From Sphaerisporangium viridialbum (GTDB lineage Bacteria; Actinomycetota; Actinomycetes; Streptosporangiales; Streptosporangiaceae), in contig NZ_CP187232.1 of assembly GCF_049674955.1 (NCBI RefSeq), forward strand, positions 7,068,001-7,132,000: 64,000 bases of DNA, given 5' to 3'. Made by a program: the position numbers and the translations under genes. The notes beneath the pieces were generated by a model. The model did not search any database. It worked only from the letters and a program-made list of their open reading frames with translations, and was not told where the DNA came from. This document shows, one piece after another, positions 16,382 through 25,208 of this stretch. Within the stretch, counting starts at the first letter, position 1. Every line of letters starts with the position of its first letter.

Positions 16382-17380
16382 ATGAAAGCCAAGGCAGTGC
16401 TGTTCGACGAGCTTGGCGGTCCCGAGGTGCTCTACCTCGCGGACGTGGAGATCGGTGAGCCCGGTCCCGGCGAGGTGCGGGTGCGCATCGACGCGTTCGG
16501 CCTCAACCGGGGCGAGGTGTTCCTGCGCACCGGCCGGTACTACTACGACGCGGTGCTGCCCGCCTCGCGCCTGGGCACCGAGGCCGCGGGCGTCGTGGAA
16601 GCCGTCGGGCCGGGCGTGCCCGGAGTCGCGGTCGGTGACGCGGTCAGCATCGTGGCCAAGCCGAACGACGACGGGATGTCGATCCACGGGATCTACGGCG
16701 ACCGGGCCATCGTGGCGGCGCACCGGCTGATCCGCCGCCCAGACGGCATGGACGCCGTGACCGGCGCGGCCATCTGGGTGCCCGCCTTCACCTCCTACGG
16801 CGCCCTGGTCGAAGTCGGGCGACTGCAATCCGGCGATCCCGTGGTCATCACGGCCGCCTCCAGCAGCGTCGGTCTGGCGGCCATCCAGATCGCCGCCTAC
16901 CTGGGCGCCACGCCCATCGCGGTGACCCGGACCGGCGCCAAAACCGACCGGCTCCTGCAGGCGGGCGCCGCGCATGTGATCGCCGGCGACGACGGCGAGG
17001 TGGTCAAGCAGATCCACGCGCTCACCGGCGACCGGGGCGCGCGACTGGTCTTCGACGGGGTCGCCGGTCCCGGCCTGCCCGATCTGGCGCGGGCCGTGGC
17101 CCCGGACGGCATGCTGATCGTCTACGGCTCGCTGGACGGGCGGCCCACCCCGCTGCCGATGTGGTGGCCGGTCAACGTGTACGGCTACGCCATCTTCCAC
17201 CTGTTCGCCGACACCGAGCGCACTCGCCGGGCCGAGTCGTTCATCACCAACGGCCTGCGCGCCGGAGCGCTCACCCCGGTGATCGACCGCACCTTCGACC
17301 TGGCCGACGTCGTCGAAGCCCACCGGTACATGGAGTCCAACCACCAGGTCGGCAAGATCGTCGTCACCGTCCAGCATTGA
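16382..17380 (+). CDS. Zinc-independent quinone oxidoreductase-type MDR dehydrogenase
   Basis: A 332-residue medium-chain dehydrogenase/reductase. The catalytic domain begins MKAKAVLFDELGGPEVL, with GRYYYDAVLPASRLGTEAAGVVEAVG; the nucleotide-binding Rossmann part has VVITAASSSVGLAAIQIAAYLGA, where the usual AxxGxVG-like motif is present. The zinc-ligand cysteines of alcohol dehydrogenases are missing, so it is a quinone-oxidoreductase/enoyl-reductase-like NADPH enzyme. The ATG at 16382 is chosen; a GTG at 16379 is immediately upstream and either may be used (GAGGGG ribosome site). It leads a three-gene co-directional set with an NTF2-like protein and an SGNH hydrolase under the TetR at 16241. 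Substrate unknown. Confidence 0.88.
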   Translation: MKAKAVLFDELGGPEVLYLADVEIGEPGPGEVRVRIDAFGLNRGEVFLRTGRYYYDAVLPASRLGTEAAGVVEAVGPGVPGVAVGDAVSIVAKPNDDGMSIHGIYGDRAIVAAHRLIRRPDGMDAVTGAAIWVPAFTSYGALVEVGRLQSGDPVVITAASSSVGLAAIQIAAYLGATPIAVTRTGAKTDRLLQAGAAHVIAGDDGEVVKQIHALTGDRGARLVFDGVAGPGLPDLARAVAPDGMLIVYGSLDGRPTPLPMWWPVNVYGYAIFHLFADTERTRRAESFITNGLRAGALTPVIDRTFDLADVVEAHRYMESNHQVGKIVVTVQH

Positions 17381-17403
17381 GCGGCGAGAAGGGAAGACAC
17401 CTG

Positions 17404-17772
17404 ATGAGCACCTCCTACGCCGACCTCATCCACCAGTTCATCGACGCCATCAACGACACCGACGCCGCCCGGCGCCGCGCCACCATCGAGAAGATCCTCA
17501 CCCCGGACTGCACCTACACCGACCCGGAGATCGCTGTCGAAGGACACGACGCGCTGGATGCGGCCTTCGCCAACCTGCAGCAGCGGATCCCGCCCGGTTT
17601 CCGGTTCAGCCTGACCACCCCGGTCGACGTGCACCACCACCAAGCGCGGTTCTTCTGGCAGTTCGGCGCCCTCGAAGCCGACGCCCCCGCCGCAGCCGAC
17701 TCTGATGTCGCCATCTTCACCGGCGGCCGCATCCGCCACCTCTACGCCTTCTTCGACGCCACCAACGGCTGA
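17404..17772 (+). CDS. NTF2-like (SnoaL-type fold) protein
   Basis: A 122-residue protein of the nuclear-transport-factor-2-like cone fold: an N-terminal helix (YADLIHQFIDAIND), TYTDPEIAVEGHDALDAAFANL, then beta strands RFFWQFGALE and VAIFTGGRIRHLYAFFD. Members serve as isomerases, hydrolases or binding proteins; catalytic residues cannot be assigned here. It is 23 bases after the oxidoreductase and probably in the same transcript, with GAGAAGGGAAG as ribosome site. Confidence 0.85.
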   Translation: MSTSYADLIHQFIDAINDTDAARRRATIEKILTPDCTYTDPEIAVEGHDALDAAFANLQQRIPPGFRFSLTTPVDVHHHQARFFWQFGALEADAPAAADSDVAIFTGGRIRHLYAFFDATNG

Positions 17773-17789
17773 CCACCGCCTGGAGAACC

Positions 17790-19082
17790 ATGCCATCCGC
17801 GACACGACGACTGCTGGCCGTCACGGCCACCATCCTTGCCACTCTGGTGGCCGGAACCGCTGCCGCCTTCCCCACCACCGCGCAACCGCCCGCCGCGACC
17901 TCGCACGGCCGGACCACACTCTGGACCGCGACCTGGAGCGCCTCGCCACAACGTCCCAGCGCCGGCTTCGCCCCCAACTGGTCGGAGCAAGGCTTCGCCC
18001 GCCAGACCGTCCGCCAGATCGTCCGGATCAGCGCCGGCGGCAAGGCGGCCCGGATCCGGCTGTCGAACGTCTACGGCACCGCCCCGCTCACCATCGCCCG
18101 CGCCACCATCGCCCGCACCTCGCGCGGGGCCGCCGTCGAACCAGGATCGCTACGCCACCTGACCGTCCAAGGGAAGCGGACCTTCACCATCCCGGCCAGG
18201 GCCGAACTCGCCAGCGACCCGATGTCGCTGCGGCTGGCCGCCCTGGACTCGGTCACCATCACGCTCTTCGTGAACCAGCCGACCGGCCCGGCCACCTACC
18301 ATGCCCAGGCCCTCGCGACCACCTATCGAGCCACCGGCGATCACACCGCTGACACCGGCGGCACGGCGTTCACCGACACCTCGCAGTCCTGGTACTACCT
18401 CAGCGGCGTGGACGTCGTCAGTGCGGCGCCACGCAACGGCGTGGTCGCCTTCGGCGACTCGCTCACCGACGGAGCCACCAGCGCCACGGACGCCAACAAC
18501 CGCTACCCCGACGAACTCGCCGAACGGCTGGCCTCCGCCGGCAGACCGCGCCCTGTGCTGAACCAGGGCATCGCCGGCAACCGCGTCACCGTCGACTCCG
18601 CCTGGTTCGGCGACTCCGCCACCTCGCGGTTCCGGCGGGATGTCCTGGGCCAGCCCGGCGTGCGCACGGTCCTCATCCTGGAGGGAGTCAACGACCTCGG
18701 GATCAGCGAGCTGGCGGCATCGCCGCCCGCCCCGATCTTCGCCCCCTACCCCGACGTCTCCATCGACAAGCTCATCTCCGGGCACCGCGAACTGATCCGC
18801 CTCGCACACACCCACGGCCTGCGGGTCATCGGCGCGACGCTGCCACCGACGAAGGGGTCGGCCTACAACACCGTGCGCAGCGAAGCCAAACGGGAGGCAC
18901 TCAATATGTGGATCCGCAGATCGGGCGAATACGACGCGGTCGTCGACCTCGACCGCGTCATGGCCTCGCCATCCGACAGCGACCGGCTTAACCCGGCCTA
19001 CGACTCGGGTGACCATCTGCATCCCAACGACGCCGGCTACCGAGCCATGGCCTACGCCATCAACCCCGCCGACCTCGGCTGA
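17790..19082 (+). CDS. Secreted SGNH/GDSL-family hydrolase
   Basis: A 430-residue exported esterase-like enzyme. A signal peptide covers residues 1-32 (SATRRLLAVTATILATLVAGTAAAFP). After a beta-rich N-terminal domain of about 170 residues, the hydrolase blocks follow: block I VAFGDSLTDGA (nucleophile Ser), an Asn-containing block III ILEGVNDLG, and block V DSGDHLHPNDAGY (catalytic Asp and His). The layout matches two-domain rhamnogalacturonan-acetylesterase-like secreted SGNH proteins of actinomycetes. It lies 17 bases after the NTF2-like gene. Substrate (acetylated sugar, lipid ester) is not known. Confidence 0.9.
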   Translation: MPSATRRLLAVTATILATLVAGTAAAFPTTAQPPAATSHGRTTLWTATWSASPQRPSAGFAPNWSEQGFARQTVRQIVRISAGGKAARIRLSNVYGTAPLTIARATIARTSRGAAVEPGSLRHLTVQGKRTFTIPARAELASDPMSLRLAALDSVTITLFVNQPTGPATYHAQALATTYRATGDHTADTGGTAFTDTSQSWYYLSGVDVVSAAPRNGVVAFGDSLTDGATSATDANNRYPDELAERLASAGRPRPVLNQGIAGNRVTVDSAWFGDSATSRFRRDVLGQPGVRTVLILEGVNDLGISELAASPPAPIFAPYPDVSIDKLISGHRELIRLAHTHGLRVIGATLPPTKGSAYNTVRSEAKREALNMWIRRSGEYDAVVDLDRVMASPSDSDRLNPAYDSGDHLHPNDAGYRAMAYAINPADLG

Positions 19083-19250
19083 CCCCGAGAGGTCCACACC
19101 GATGAGCGAACCGCCCACGCGATGCAATTCATCATCACGAGCTCTCACTAGGCAAGCCACTACGAGCACTGCTCGGTCCACTTCACCCGGCAGGCACTTC
19201 CGGGCCTGCTGGACGGCAGGACGGTGAAGGCCCTATGAGCGGTTCGAGCC

Positions 19251-19380
19251 TTGGCGCTCAGATTTCTGACTGATGAGCAGGCGGCGGCGTACGGACGGTT
19301 CGTTGAGGAGCCGACGCGGCCGGAGCTGGAGCGGTTCTTCTTCCTGGACGACATGGACCGGCACCTGATCGCGCCCACGG
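19251..19380 (+). pseudogene. Tn3-family transposase N-terminal remnant (DUF4158)
   Basis: Starting at a TTG at 19251, residues RFLTDEQAAAYGRFVEEP, ELERFFFLDDMDRHLI match the first 40 or so residues of Tn3-type transposases (DUF4158). The match ends near 19375, where the usual RRGDHNRLGFALQ continuation is replaced by unrelated sequence, and the full transposase of about 980 residues is absent. No inverted terminal repeat was identified. This is a degraded insertion. Confidence 0.6.
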
Positions 19381-19476
19381 CGCAATGGTTGGATGCCCTC
19401 CAACAAGCGGGCTGGCCGGCTGATGTCCTTGTAGTTTCCTCTGATAACGATGACTCCAGGGGACACGCCGTCTCGG

Positions 19477-20004
19477 TTAACCGGCTTCAGAATGTCCTCC
19501 TTGCAGGCGCATGCGAGCCGTGCTTAGAGATTCGACGCTCTTTGCAAATATCTGAAGAGTCGGGCCGGTCAGCAACTTGTTGGTTCTCATAACATCCAGA
19601 GCCGCCAGTGCCGGCCGGTACACACCTTCAATTATTTCGCCCAGGCTTGCCTCTGATGCGATTTCTATTCGCTTCGATTCACCGGTATCGTAAATCATTT
19701 GAAACGACACCGGTACATCAGCCCGTGGACGAGCAAATCTATCGCGCCACCTCCACCCCTTTCGCGCCATCTGCACCGTGAAGGAGCCATTGAAGAAGTA
19801 GCTTTCGGCATTAGGGTTGCCGCGAGAAAGGTCGCCAATCGCTGACACCAACGATCCGAACATGGCGGCTATATAATCTCGCCAGCCGACTTCAGGAAAC
19901 GCCTGGTCGCCCACTTCGATCCATATCGGCCCCCACAGTGGAGCGTCATCGCCGGAAAGAAGCTTCACATGGGCCGTATCTACTCTTAGCGAGACCCTAG
20001 TCAC
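19477..20004 (-). CDS. Hypothetical protein, lower GC than neighbours
   Basis: A 175-residue protein with no family that I recognise. It has RVDTAHVKLLSGDDAPLWGP, FPEVGWRDYIAAMFGSLVSAI, ESYFFNGSFTVQM, a basic WRWRDRFARPRAD segment and a helical C-terminus (EIIEGVYRPALAALDVM). It has no signal or membrane segment. Codon use is less GC-rich than the neighbours, and it lies beside a transposase remnant, so horizontal acquisition is likely. It may be an immunity or antitoxin-like protein, which is only a guess. Confidence 0.6.
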   Translation of the reverse strand: MTRVSLRVDTAHVKLLSGDDAPLWGPIWIEVGDQAFPEVGWRDYIAAMFGSLVSAIGDLSRGNPNAESYFFNGSFTVQMARKGWRWRDRFARPRADVPVSFQMIYDTGESKRIEIASEASLGEIIEGVYRPALAALDVMRTNKLLTGPTLQIFAKSVESLSTARMRLQGGHSEAG

Positions 20005-20034
20005 AGGGATCCCTTTGGATAGATGGATCGCACC

Positions 20035-20238
20035 TTACCTCCAATCGTGATCAGCTCGTATCAGCAACCGCCGGGTTGGGCATCCTGGATTGAACTCGGA
20101 GGAGTAACCGTCGTTCAGGAAGGCGCTTCCGCAGGTCAGGACACTATGGCCGTCGAAACCCCAGGGGTTGGGAAAGAACCCGGCACCTGCACCGGCTGCT
20201 ATCAGCAAGACCCCGACAACCCACCATGCCCTAGCCAT
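20035..20238 (-). CDS. Small single-pass membrane protein
   Basis: A 67-residue protein with one N-terminal hydrophobic helix (WWVVGVLLIAAGAGAGF) followed by an outside segment with HSVLTCGSAFLNDG. The CGSAF motif after a membrane anchor recurs in small hypothetical proteins of actinomycetes. The C-terminus may be shortened. Function unknown. Confidence 0.5.
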   Translation of the reverse strand: MARAWWVVGVLLIAAGAGAGFFPNPWGFDGHSVLTCGSAFLNDGYSSEFNPGCPTRRLLIRADHDWR

Positions 20239-20337
20239 GGTCCCATCATGCGGTAAACATTCACAGGTGACGCGTGCGCACCCAAACGAGTGTCATAAGC
20301 ACGCCCACCCACTCCCCCGGCCATCCAAGGCAACCCC

Positions 20338-20373
20338 GGGTGGGCAGCCCCAGGTGCCCCACCCAACCGGGTG
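20338..20373 (-). repeat. GC-rich dispersed element, copy B
   Basis: On the minus strand this 36-base segment reads CACCCGGTTGGGTGGGGC... and matches copy A at 15395-15429 with about four differences, including one base gap. It lies in the 368-base gap between the leftward membrane protein and the rightward DUF418 gene, where no other gene is visible. Confidence 0.65.
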
Positions 20374-20605
20374 ACGGGTGGGCGAATTACAGGAAGGCCA
20401 CCACGCACGCCACGCCCAGAAAGCGAGGAGGGCGGCTAAATACGGTGGCGAGTTCTGCCTCGGTCAGTCGGTCCGGGGGGTCGCGCCCTCCAGGCCAAAG
20501 GTCCCCGCCCGCGCGCTGAACCGGCCGGAAGTACGGTCTCGGCCGCCGTGAACCCTACCTTCGACCGATTCGGCCTTGGAACGGAGGGCCGCAGGATGAG
20601 GCCCC

Positions 20606-21670
20606 ATGCCCCATGAAACGCTCCCCCCAGCGCCGGAAGCCACGCGACCGGGACAGCCCGCGACGAGTTCCTCCAGCCGGCCGCGTATCGCCGCGCTCGA
20701 CGTGCTGCGCGGGTTCGCCCTGTGCGGGATCCTGCTGGCCAACGTCAAGCCGATCGCCCATATGGTCGACACCGTATCGGTCACACAGCCTGTGGTGACG
20801 GCGAGTCAGGACGGCACCTGGCTGGGGCTGGGGCTGTTCGTCGACCAGCGCTTCTTCCCGATCTTCTCCCTGCTGTTCGGCATCGGTTTCTCACTGCTGC
20901 TGGACTCCGCGGGACGCCACGTCCCCCGCCCGCGGGTGCTCCTGCTGCGCCGCCTCCTGGTGCTGCTCCCCGTGGGCCTGGCTCACATGTTCCTGCTGTG
21001 GCGGGGCGATATCCTCTCCATCTATGCCGTCGTCGGCCTGCTGGTGCTGCTGCCCTCGACCTGGCTGCCGCGCCGGGCCGTCGCGGGGCTCGCCGCCGTC
21101 CTCATCGCGGCGCCGCTGATCCTGGGCAGCAACGGCGTGCCACTGGTGCCCGGGCTGTTCCTGCTGGGCTCGGCGCTGACCCGGTACGGCGTGATCGACA
21201 GGATCGAGCGCTCCGCCCGCGTCCCGGCCGCGCTTCTCCTGGTCTTCGCGGCGGGGGCGGTGCCCGCCCTGTGGCTGCAGATCCAGTCTGGGGCCGCCGG
21301 CGCGGACGGTTTCAGCTCCTGGTTCGCCCTCGCCGGGTTGCTGACCGCAGGCGTGTACGTGTGCGCCCTGCTGCTCCTGCTCAAGACGCCGCTCCGGCCG
21401 GCGCTACAGGGGGTCTTCGCGCCGCTGGGCCGGATGGCGCTGACCAACTACCTGTCCGCCACGCTCCTCGTCCTGGTGGCCGCCCGCGTCATCGGCGGCT
21501 CGCCGGACGGCTGGTCCTCGGCGACGGTGCTCCTGATCGCCGGAGCCATCCTCGTCCCCCAGTGGCTGGTGTCCACACTCTGGCTGCGCCGCTACCGCCA
21601 AGGGCCGCTGGAATGGCTCTGGCGCTGGGCCACCTGGGCCCACCGCCCACCCCTGCGCCGCACTCCCTGA
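20606..21670 (+). CDS. DUF418 domain membrane protein (YeiB-like)
   Basis: A 354-residue polytopic membrane protein, with 8-10 hydrophobic helices. It begins after a short soluble lead with RIAALDVLRGFALCGILLANVKPI, the hallmark of DUF418/YeiB proteins, and has FVDQRFFPIFSLLFGIGFSLLL, RRLLVLLPVGLAHMFLLWRGDILSIYAVVGLLV and the C-terminal PLGRMALTNYLSATLL block. The family is thought to transport or transfer acyl groups across the membrane; no substrate is known. It stands alone, convergent with the thioesterase-like gene. Confidence 0.9.
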   Translation: MPHETLPPAPEATRPGQPATSSSSRPRIAALDVLRGFALCGILLANVKPIAHMVDTVSVTQPVVTASQDGTWLGLGLFVDQRFFPIFSLLFGIGFSLLLDSAGRHVPRPRVLLLRRLLVLLPVGLAHMFLLWRGDILSIYAVVGLLVLLPSTWLPRRAVAGLAAVLIAAPLILGSNGVPLVPGLFLLGSALTRYGVIDRIERSARVPAALLLVFAAGAVPALWLQIQSGAAGADGFSSWFALAGLLTAGVYVCALLLLLKTPLRPALQGVFAPLGRMALTNYLSATLLVLVAARVIGGSPDGWSSATVLLIAGAILVPQWLVSTLWLRRYRQGPLEWLWRWATWAHRPPLRRTP

Positions 21671-21708
21671 CCCCCAAGCTCATGTCGCAGGCGGGCACGC
21701 AAGGCACG

Positions 21709-22440
21709 TCAGGCGGGCACTATCCAGGTCGCCTTGGCGGCGGCGACCAGCGTGCCGTCGGTCTCGTACACGGCGCTCTCGCCGAAGAGCTTGCGCCCTT
21801 CACGTCCCGTGGCGCGGGCCACCACCGAGTACGTGCCGTTCGGGTACACGCGCCGGAAGACCTGGGCCGTTATGCGTCCCAGCAGGCCCGGGCCGCCGGA
21901 GCCCGCGTGAGCCCAGCCCGTGGGGCAGTCGAGCGCCGCCCAGACGAGAGCGTCGGGGACCACGCCGTCCTCGTCGGTGATGGTCATCGGCACCCGCCAG
22001 CCGGCCGCGATCACATCGGTGCCCTCGACGGGACCAGGGAAGATCCGCAGGCCGTCGCCCGGGTTCCGAAGGCCGCAGACGAAGCAGCCGGGCACGGGGT
22101 GAGGGCCGGTCAGACCGGCGAACCCCGCCTCGGCGCGGGCGGCCTCGTTGAAGGGGACGAACGGCGGCGGCGTCACGTCCTCGGCGACGGGGATCGCCTC
22201 GGCCAGCAACTGGCCACCGTGCGAGAGGGAGGCGGAGTTGGCCATATGGCCGACGGCGAGTTCGGTGTCCAGGGGAATCGGCCTGTGCAGGGTCACCTCT
22301 AGCGCGTGCGCGCTGTCCAGCGTGCCCGCGAGGGTTTCGGCGAGCGTCCCCGCGACCCAGCCACCGTTGGCGGTGCCCTCAGGACCACGGAAGCGCGCCG
22401 GAACGGTGAGCACGGTGCGCAGACCGGCTGAAGTCGTCAT
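21709..22440 (-). CDS. Hotdog-fold thioesterase-like protein
   Basis: A 243-residue protein. ATG 22440 (MTTSAGLR) is chosen over a longer reading to 22509. It contains a tandem hotdog-like arrangement: ARFRGPEGTANGGWVAGTLAETLAG (helix of the first hotdog), PGCFVCGLRNPGDGL in the middle and WAALDCPTGWAHAG (second hotdog helix). The CFVCG motif is characteristic of a group of PaaI-like acyl-CoA thioesterases of actinobacteria. Catalysis on acyl-CoA is inferred from fold. It appears monocistronic. Confidence 0.75.
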   Translation of the reverse strand: MTTSAGLRTVLTVPARFRGPEGTANGGWVAGTLAETLAGTLDSAHALEVTLHRPIPLDTELAVGHMANSASLSHGGQLLAEAIPVAEDVTPPPFVPFNEAARAEAGFAGLTGPHPVPGCFVCGLRNPGDGLRIFPGPVEGTDVIAAGWRVPMTITDEDGVVPDALVWAALDCPTGWAHAGSGGPGLLGRITAQVFRRVYPNGTYSVVARATGREGRKLFGESAVYETDGTLVAAAKATWIVPA

Positions 22441-23193
22441 GCTGAAGCACCCCCCATGCTGCTCCACATCACGGAGCGACAAATCGTAAATATTGTGAGA
22501 TACCGTCACATTTTATCCATACGCCCCTACCCTCATGGCATCAGGCTCCGATGACAGATCCATTAGCCAGGGGTAACGGCAGCGTGACGCACGCGACAGT
22601 GACCGGCGAACACCACGCGCCGGGCACGCCTCCGCCCCACTGAGAGACCCGGCGCACCGGATCCTCCACCAGGGCGACGAACCTCCCAACCGCCAACCCC
22701 CGCCGCCCATTCCCGAGACGGGCACCCGTATTCCGGGCCGGCGATGGCAGCGCGGCCCACCCGTACGGGCGGCCGTGACAACGGAGTGCAAGCCTCCCGG
22801 CACCCACGCGACGGAACAATCCCCTTCCCGCCGGGCGGCGGTACCCGATCAGGTCCGCGCCGTCCACGGCCTAACCGCCGGTCAACCGCCGGTCGAGCGC
22901 CTGCCGCCCGGACCGCCGCGGCTGGTTCGCTGGAGGGACCTCACCGGGCCTGCCACTGGAGGAGGGACGCGGTTCTGTTCAGGAAGACGGCGGCGCTCGC
23001 GGGGGCAGCGCTGACGTTCGCCGGCGCGGTCGTCGCGTTCGGGGTGACGACCGGCGGTTGTCGATCGCGCCGGGATCGTTCTTGGACCGTCGTCTGGCCG
23101 CAGGTGTCCAGTGGGCGCATGACCAGCACAGCACTTGTACTCGTTACGCCGAGCCATCAAGCGCGGGGCTCGCACCTGGAAGGGAATTAGGAC
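22441..23193. other. Intergenic region with possible relic signal-peptide sequence
   Basis: No convincing gene in about 750 bases. On the plus strand around 22965-23060 the sequence reads KTAALAGAALTFAGAVVAFGV, like a signal peptide, but has no ATG/GTG at its start and runs into arginine-rich nonsense, so it may be a decayed secreted-protein gene. The promoter of the secreted protein at 23194 should be in the last 150 bases. Confidence 0.45.
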
Positions 23194-23568
23194 ATGCACA
23201 GACTCGGCTCGAAACTCGGAAAGATGGCGGTGGCCACCAGCCTGATCTCCGGGGCTCTTCTCACGGGTGCCACCGCGTCCCAGGCGGATGCCCTCGGTTG
23301 CAACGGAAACGTCTGCATGTACCTCTCCACGCCCCAAAACGGCACGGTTTACGTCCAGGCGTACCCCCAGAGCGGCTCCTTCTACGGAAACTTCGATCTA
23401 ACGGGCCCCAACGGGCTGTATCGGCACGGCCCCACGCAGTGGTGGTACAACGGCGCGTTCCAGCCGAAGCAGCAGTGGACTGCCATCCCCGCCGTCGTCG
23501 GCAAGTACTGCGTCTCGGGCTGGGACAACGGTAAGCGCATCGGGCTGCCGTGCGAGAGCATCAAGTAG
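23194..23568 (+). CDS. Secreted small protein
   Basis: A 124-residue exported protein. The signal peptide (residues 1-32) ends in ASQADA. The mature domain has four cysteines in two pairs (CNGNVC, YCVSG...LPC), aromatic-rich strands (YVQAYPQSGSFYGNF, TQWWYNGAF) and resembles short actinomycete secreted proteins with a lectin- or peptidase-inhibitor-like size. ATG 23194 follows GGAAGGGAATTAGGAC. No family assigned. Confidence 0.75.
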   Translation: MHRLGSKLGKMAVATSLISGALLTGATASQADALGCNGNVCMYLSTPQNGTVYVQAYPQSGSFYGNFDLTGPNGLYRHGPTQWWYNGAFQPKQQWTAIPAVVGKYCVSGWDNGKRIGLPCESIK

Positions 23569-23619
23569 GCGCCTTGGCGATCTCAGTGGGCCATCTGGCT
23601 CGCTTCGGCGGATGAGGGG

Positions 23620-23651
23620 CCTGCCGCACCCGCCCGGGCGGGTGCGGCAGG
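23620..23651. terminator. 32-base perfect palindrome, likely bidirectional terminator
   Basis: 23620-23635 (CCTGCCGCACCCGCCC) and 23636-23651 are exact reverse complements with no loop bases between. It is 50 bases past the stop of the secreted protein gene and before the end of the leftward YciI-like gene. Confidence 0.7.
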
Positions 23652-23722
23652 GGTACGGCGGCCGTCTAGGCCCTCCGCTCGGGCCGGCGCGGCTGCCCCA
23701 CTTCGGCGACGGTCAAGGCTCT

Positions 23723-24271
23723 TTACCGCCGCCCTCCGAAGTCCCAGTCGTGGACCTCGATGTCGGCGTACAGGTCCGGAGTCAGGACCGCGCGTGCCGT
23801 TTCCGGGTCCGGCGCCCGGACCAGTACCGCCGTACCCAGCCAGGTGTTGCCGTCGTCGGACAGCAGCGGCCCATACGCGATCAGCTCGTCCAGGTCGGGC
23901 GGTGTGGCAAGGTCGGCAGCCTGCCCCGAGCCGAGGCCCAGCACGAGATATCGGTTGCCACCGTCCCGGCCACCCGGGAAATCCCACATGGTGCGCCCCA
24001 GCACGTTGCGCCACCGGCGCAACAGCACGTCCCGGTACACACCGGCCTGGTAGTTGGGCTCGTCGAAGACGAACGCACGCGCAGTGGGGAGATCCGGCAG
24101 GTCGACGATGTGCACGCTGCCGGAGGCCGTGTCACTATCGCGGTCGAAGGTCGGGCCGCGGGCGATCATCTCTGCGGCGTACCGGTCCATGTAGGACCAG
24201 TGCTCTTCCAGCAGCTCGTCGCGCAGCGCCGCGGAGCCAGGCCGATCGCGGTGGTAACAGAAGAACTCCAT
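23723..24271 (-). CDS. YciI-like protein
   Basis: A 182-residue protein; ATG 24271 (MEFFCYHRDRPGS) is the likely start. It looks like two ferredoxin-like YciI/Dabb-type units: residues 1-95 (HRDRPGSAALRDELLEEHWSYMDRY...GPTFDRDSD, VHIVDLPDLPTARAFVFDEPNYQAGVY) and 100-182 (LVLGLGSGQAAD..., LVRAPDPETARAVLTPDLYADIEVHDW). YciI proteins have an Asp-His pair, but no specific reaction is established. Stands alone. Confidence 0.75.
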   Translation of the reverse strand: MEFFCYHRDRPGSAALRDELLEEHWSYMDRYAAEMIARGPTFDRDSDTASGSVHIVDLPDLPTARAFVFDEPNYQAGVYRDVLLRRWRNVLGRTMWDFPGGRDGGNRYLVLGLGSGQAADLATPPDLDELIAYGPLLSDDGNTWLGTAVLVRAPDPETARAVLTPDLYADIEVHDWDFGGRR

Positions 24272-24400
24272 GCCGAGAGTAATTACCACGTGCCGCGGCA
24301 AGCGGCTCCATTTTGGTCATCCGAGCCATCGGCGCTCCTTCTGTCCCGGAGGGAAGGCTTACAGCACCGGGAGCCAACGGACCGCTCAAAGCACCGCAGG

Positions 24401-24917
24401 CTAACGTCGAGGCCGCTGCTCGATGACCTTTGCATGTACGAGTGTGCCGACGAGCTCGATGTGGAGAAGGGCAGCGGCGTTTTTGGAGTGAAGCTTGACC
24501 TTGGAGTACGTGCGGTTGAGCCCGTCGGCGTTGATCACGATGCCGGGCGAGCTGACGATGAACAGCTTGCCGTGTACCATCTCCGCGTCGATGCGCAGGA
24601 CGCTCGCAGTGATCACCGCGTGGGTGAAGTCGAGGGTGACTCGGCACAGTTGCGTGCGAAGCTCGATGCGCGCGGGCACCCGCCACTGCCCCTCCTTCAC
24701 GTACTTGCCGCCCCCTTGCTCGACCACGAGTACGTCGGCTGTAAGCCCGAGGTCAGCGGTGAGTCCGGCCAGCTCGCCGAGCGTCCAGCGCACGCTCCAG
24801 CCGTGTGTCAAGTTCCTCGGCATCGAGCCGACCGTCACCGGCGGCAACCCGCAACGCGTCCACGACACGGTCCCGATCCCCGTGCGATGCCCGCAGATCG
24901 GGCAGATCATCCGACAT
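24401..24917 (-). pseudogene. DUF1707 (SHOCT-like) protein gene, frameshifted
   Basis: ATG 24917 starts MSDDLPDLRASHGDRDRVV, followed by DALRVAAGDGRLDAEELDTRL, the DUF1707 domain. The frame then runs into a stop at 24753-24755. From about 24780 the neighbouring frame carries the natural continuation: ELAGLTADLG, then a C-terminal part that keeps IELRTQLCRVTLDFTHAVI and a beta-rich cell-wall-active-antibiotic-response-like region to the stop at 24401. The join would read ...ERALDAR-x-ELAGL..., so one missing base at about 24775-24785 breaks the gene. The intact product would be about 171 residues. Confidence 0.7.
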
Positions 24918-25018
24918 GACAAGCACGCTAGCAAGGTAACTGACGTCTCTAAACCCGGAGCACTTCACCAAATGAAGCTGGAAACAGCTCATTACCCCCG
25001 CAAGTGCACCGATCACCG

Positions 25019-25150
25019 TCGGAGCTGCGGACCTACACCCACCTGATGCCTAGCGCCACGCATCGGGCGCGGCGGGCCATGGACGCCCTTTCAAGGACGG
25101 CGCGTGTGCCCCGGATATGCCTTGATCTTCAATCTCTGGAGGATCAACCT
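25019..25150 (+). pseudogene. Tyrosine-integrase C-terminal remnant
   Basis: Read from about 25019, the plus strand gives LRTYTHLMPSATHRARRAMDA, the end of actinomycete phage-type integrases, where the Tyr of TYxHLMP is the DNA-cleaving residue. The Arg and His-x-x-Arg parts of the active site lie further upstream in such proteins and are absent, so only the last segment remains. It lies directly beside the 3' end of glnA2. Confidence 0.5.
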
Positions 25151-25151
25151 T

Positions 25152-25199
25152 GCCGACGAGCCTTCCCCAGATACCGGGGAACGCTCGTCGGCTTTGTAT
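25152..25199. terminator. Strong hairpin terminator beyond glnA2
   Basis: GCCGACGAGC (25152-25161) pairs with GCTCGTCGGC (25183-25192), and TTCCCC/GGGGAA pairs inside. On the plus strand the stem is followed by TTTGTATTT. It lies just past the glnA2 stop (25209), so it can end transcripts from both sides. Confidence 0.8.
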
Positions 25200-25208
25200 T
25201 TCAGCAGG

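Noticed and set aside
22744..23190. Signal-peptide-like reading before the secreted protein at 23194
   Set aside because: A hydrophobic core is present (about 22975-23030), but no start codon is close to it and what follows is Arg-rich and unlike protein; at best a relic.
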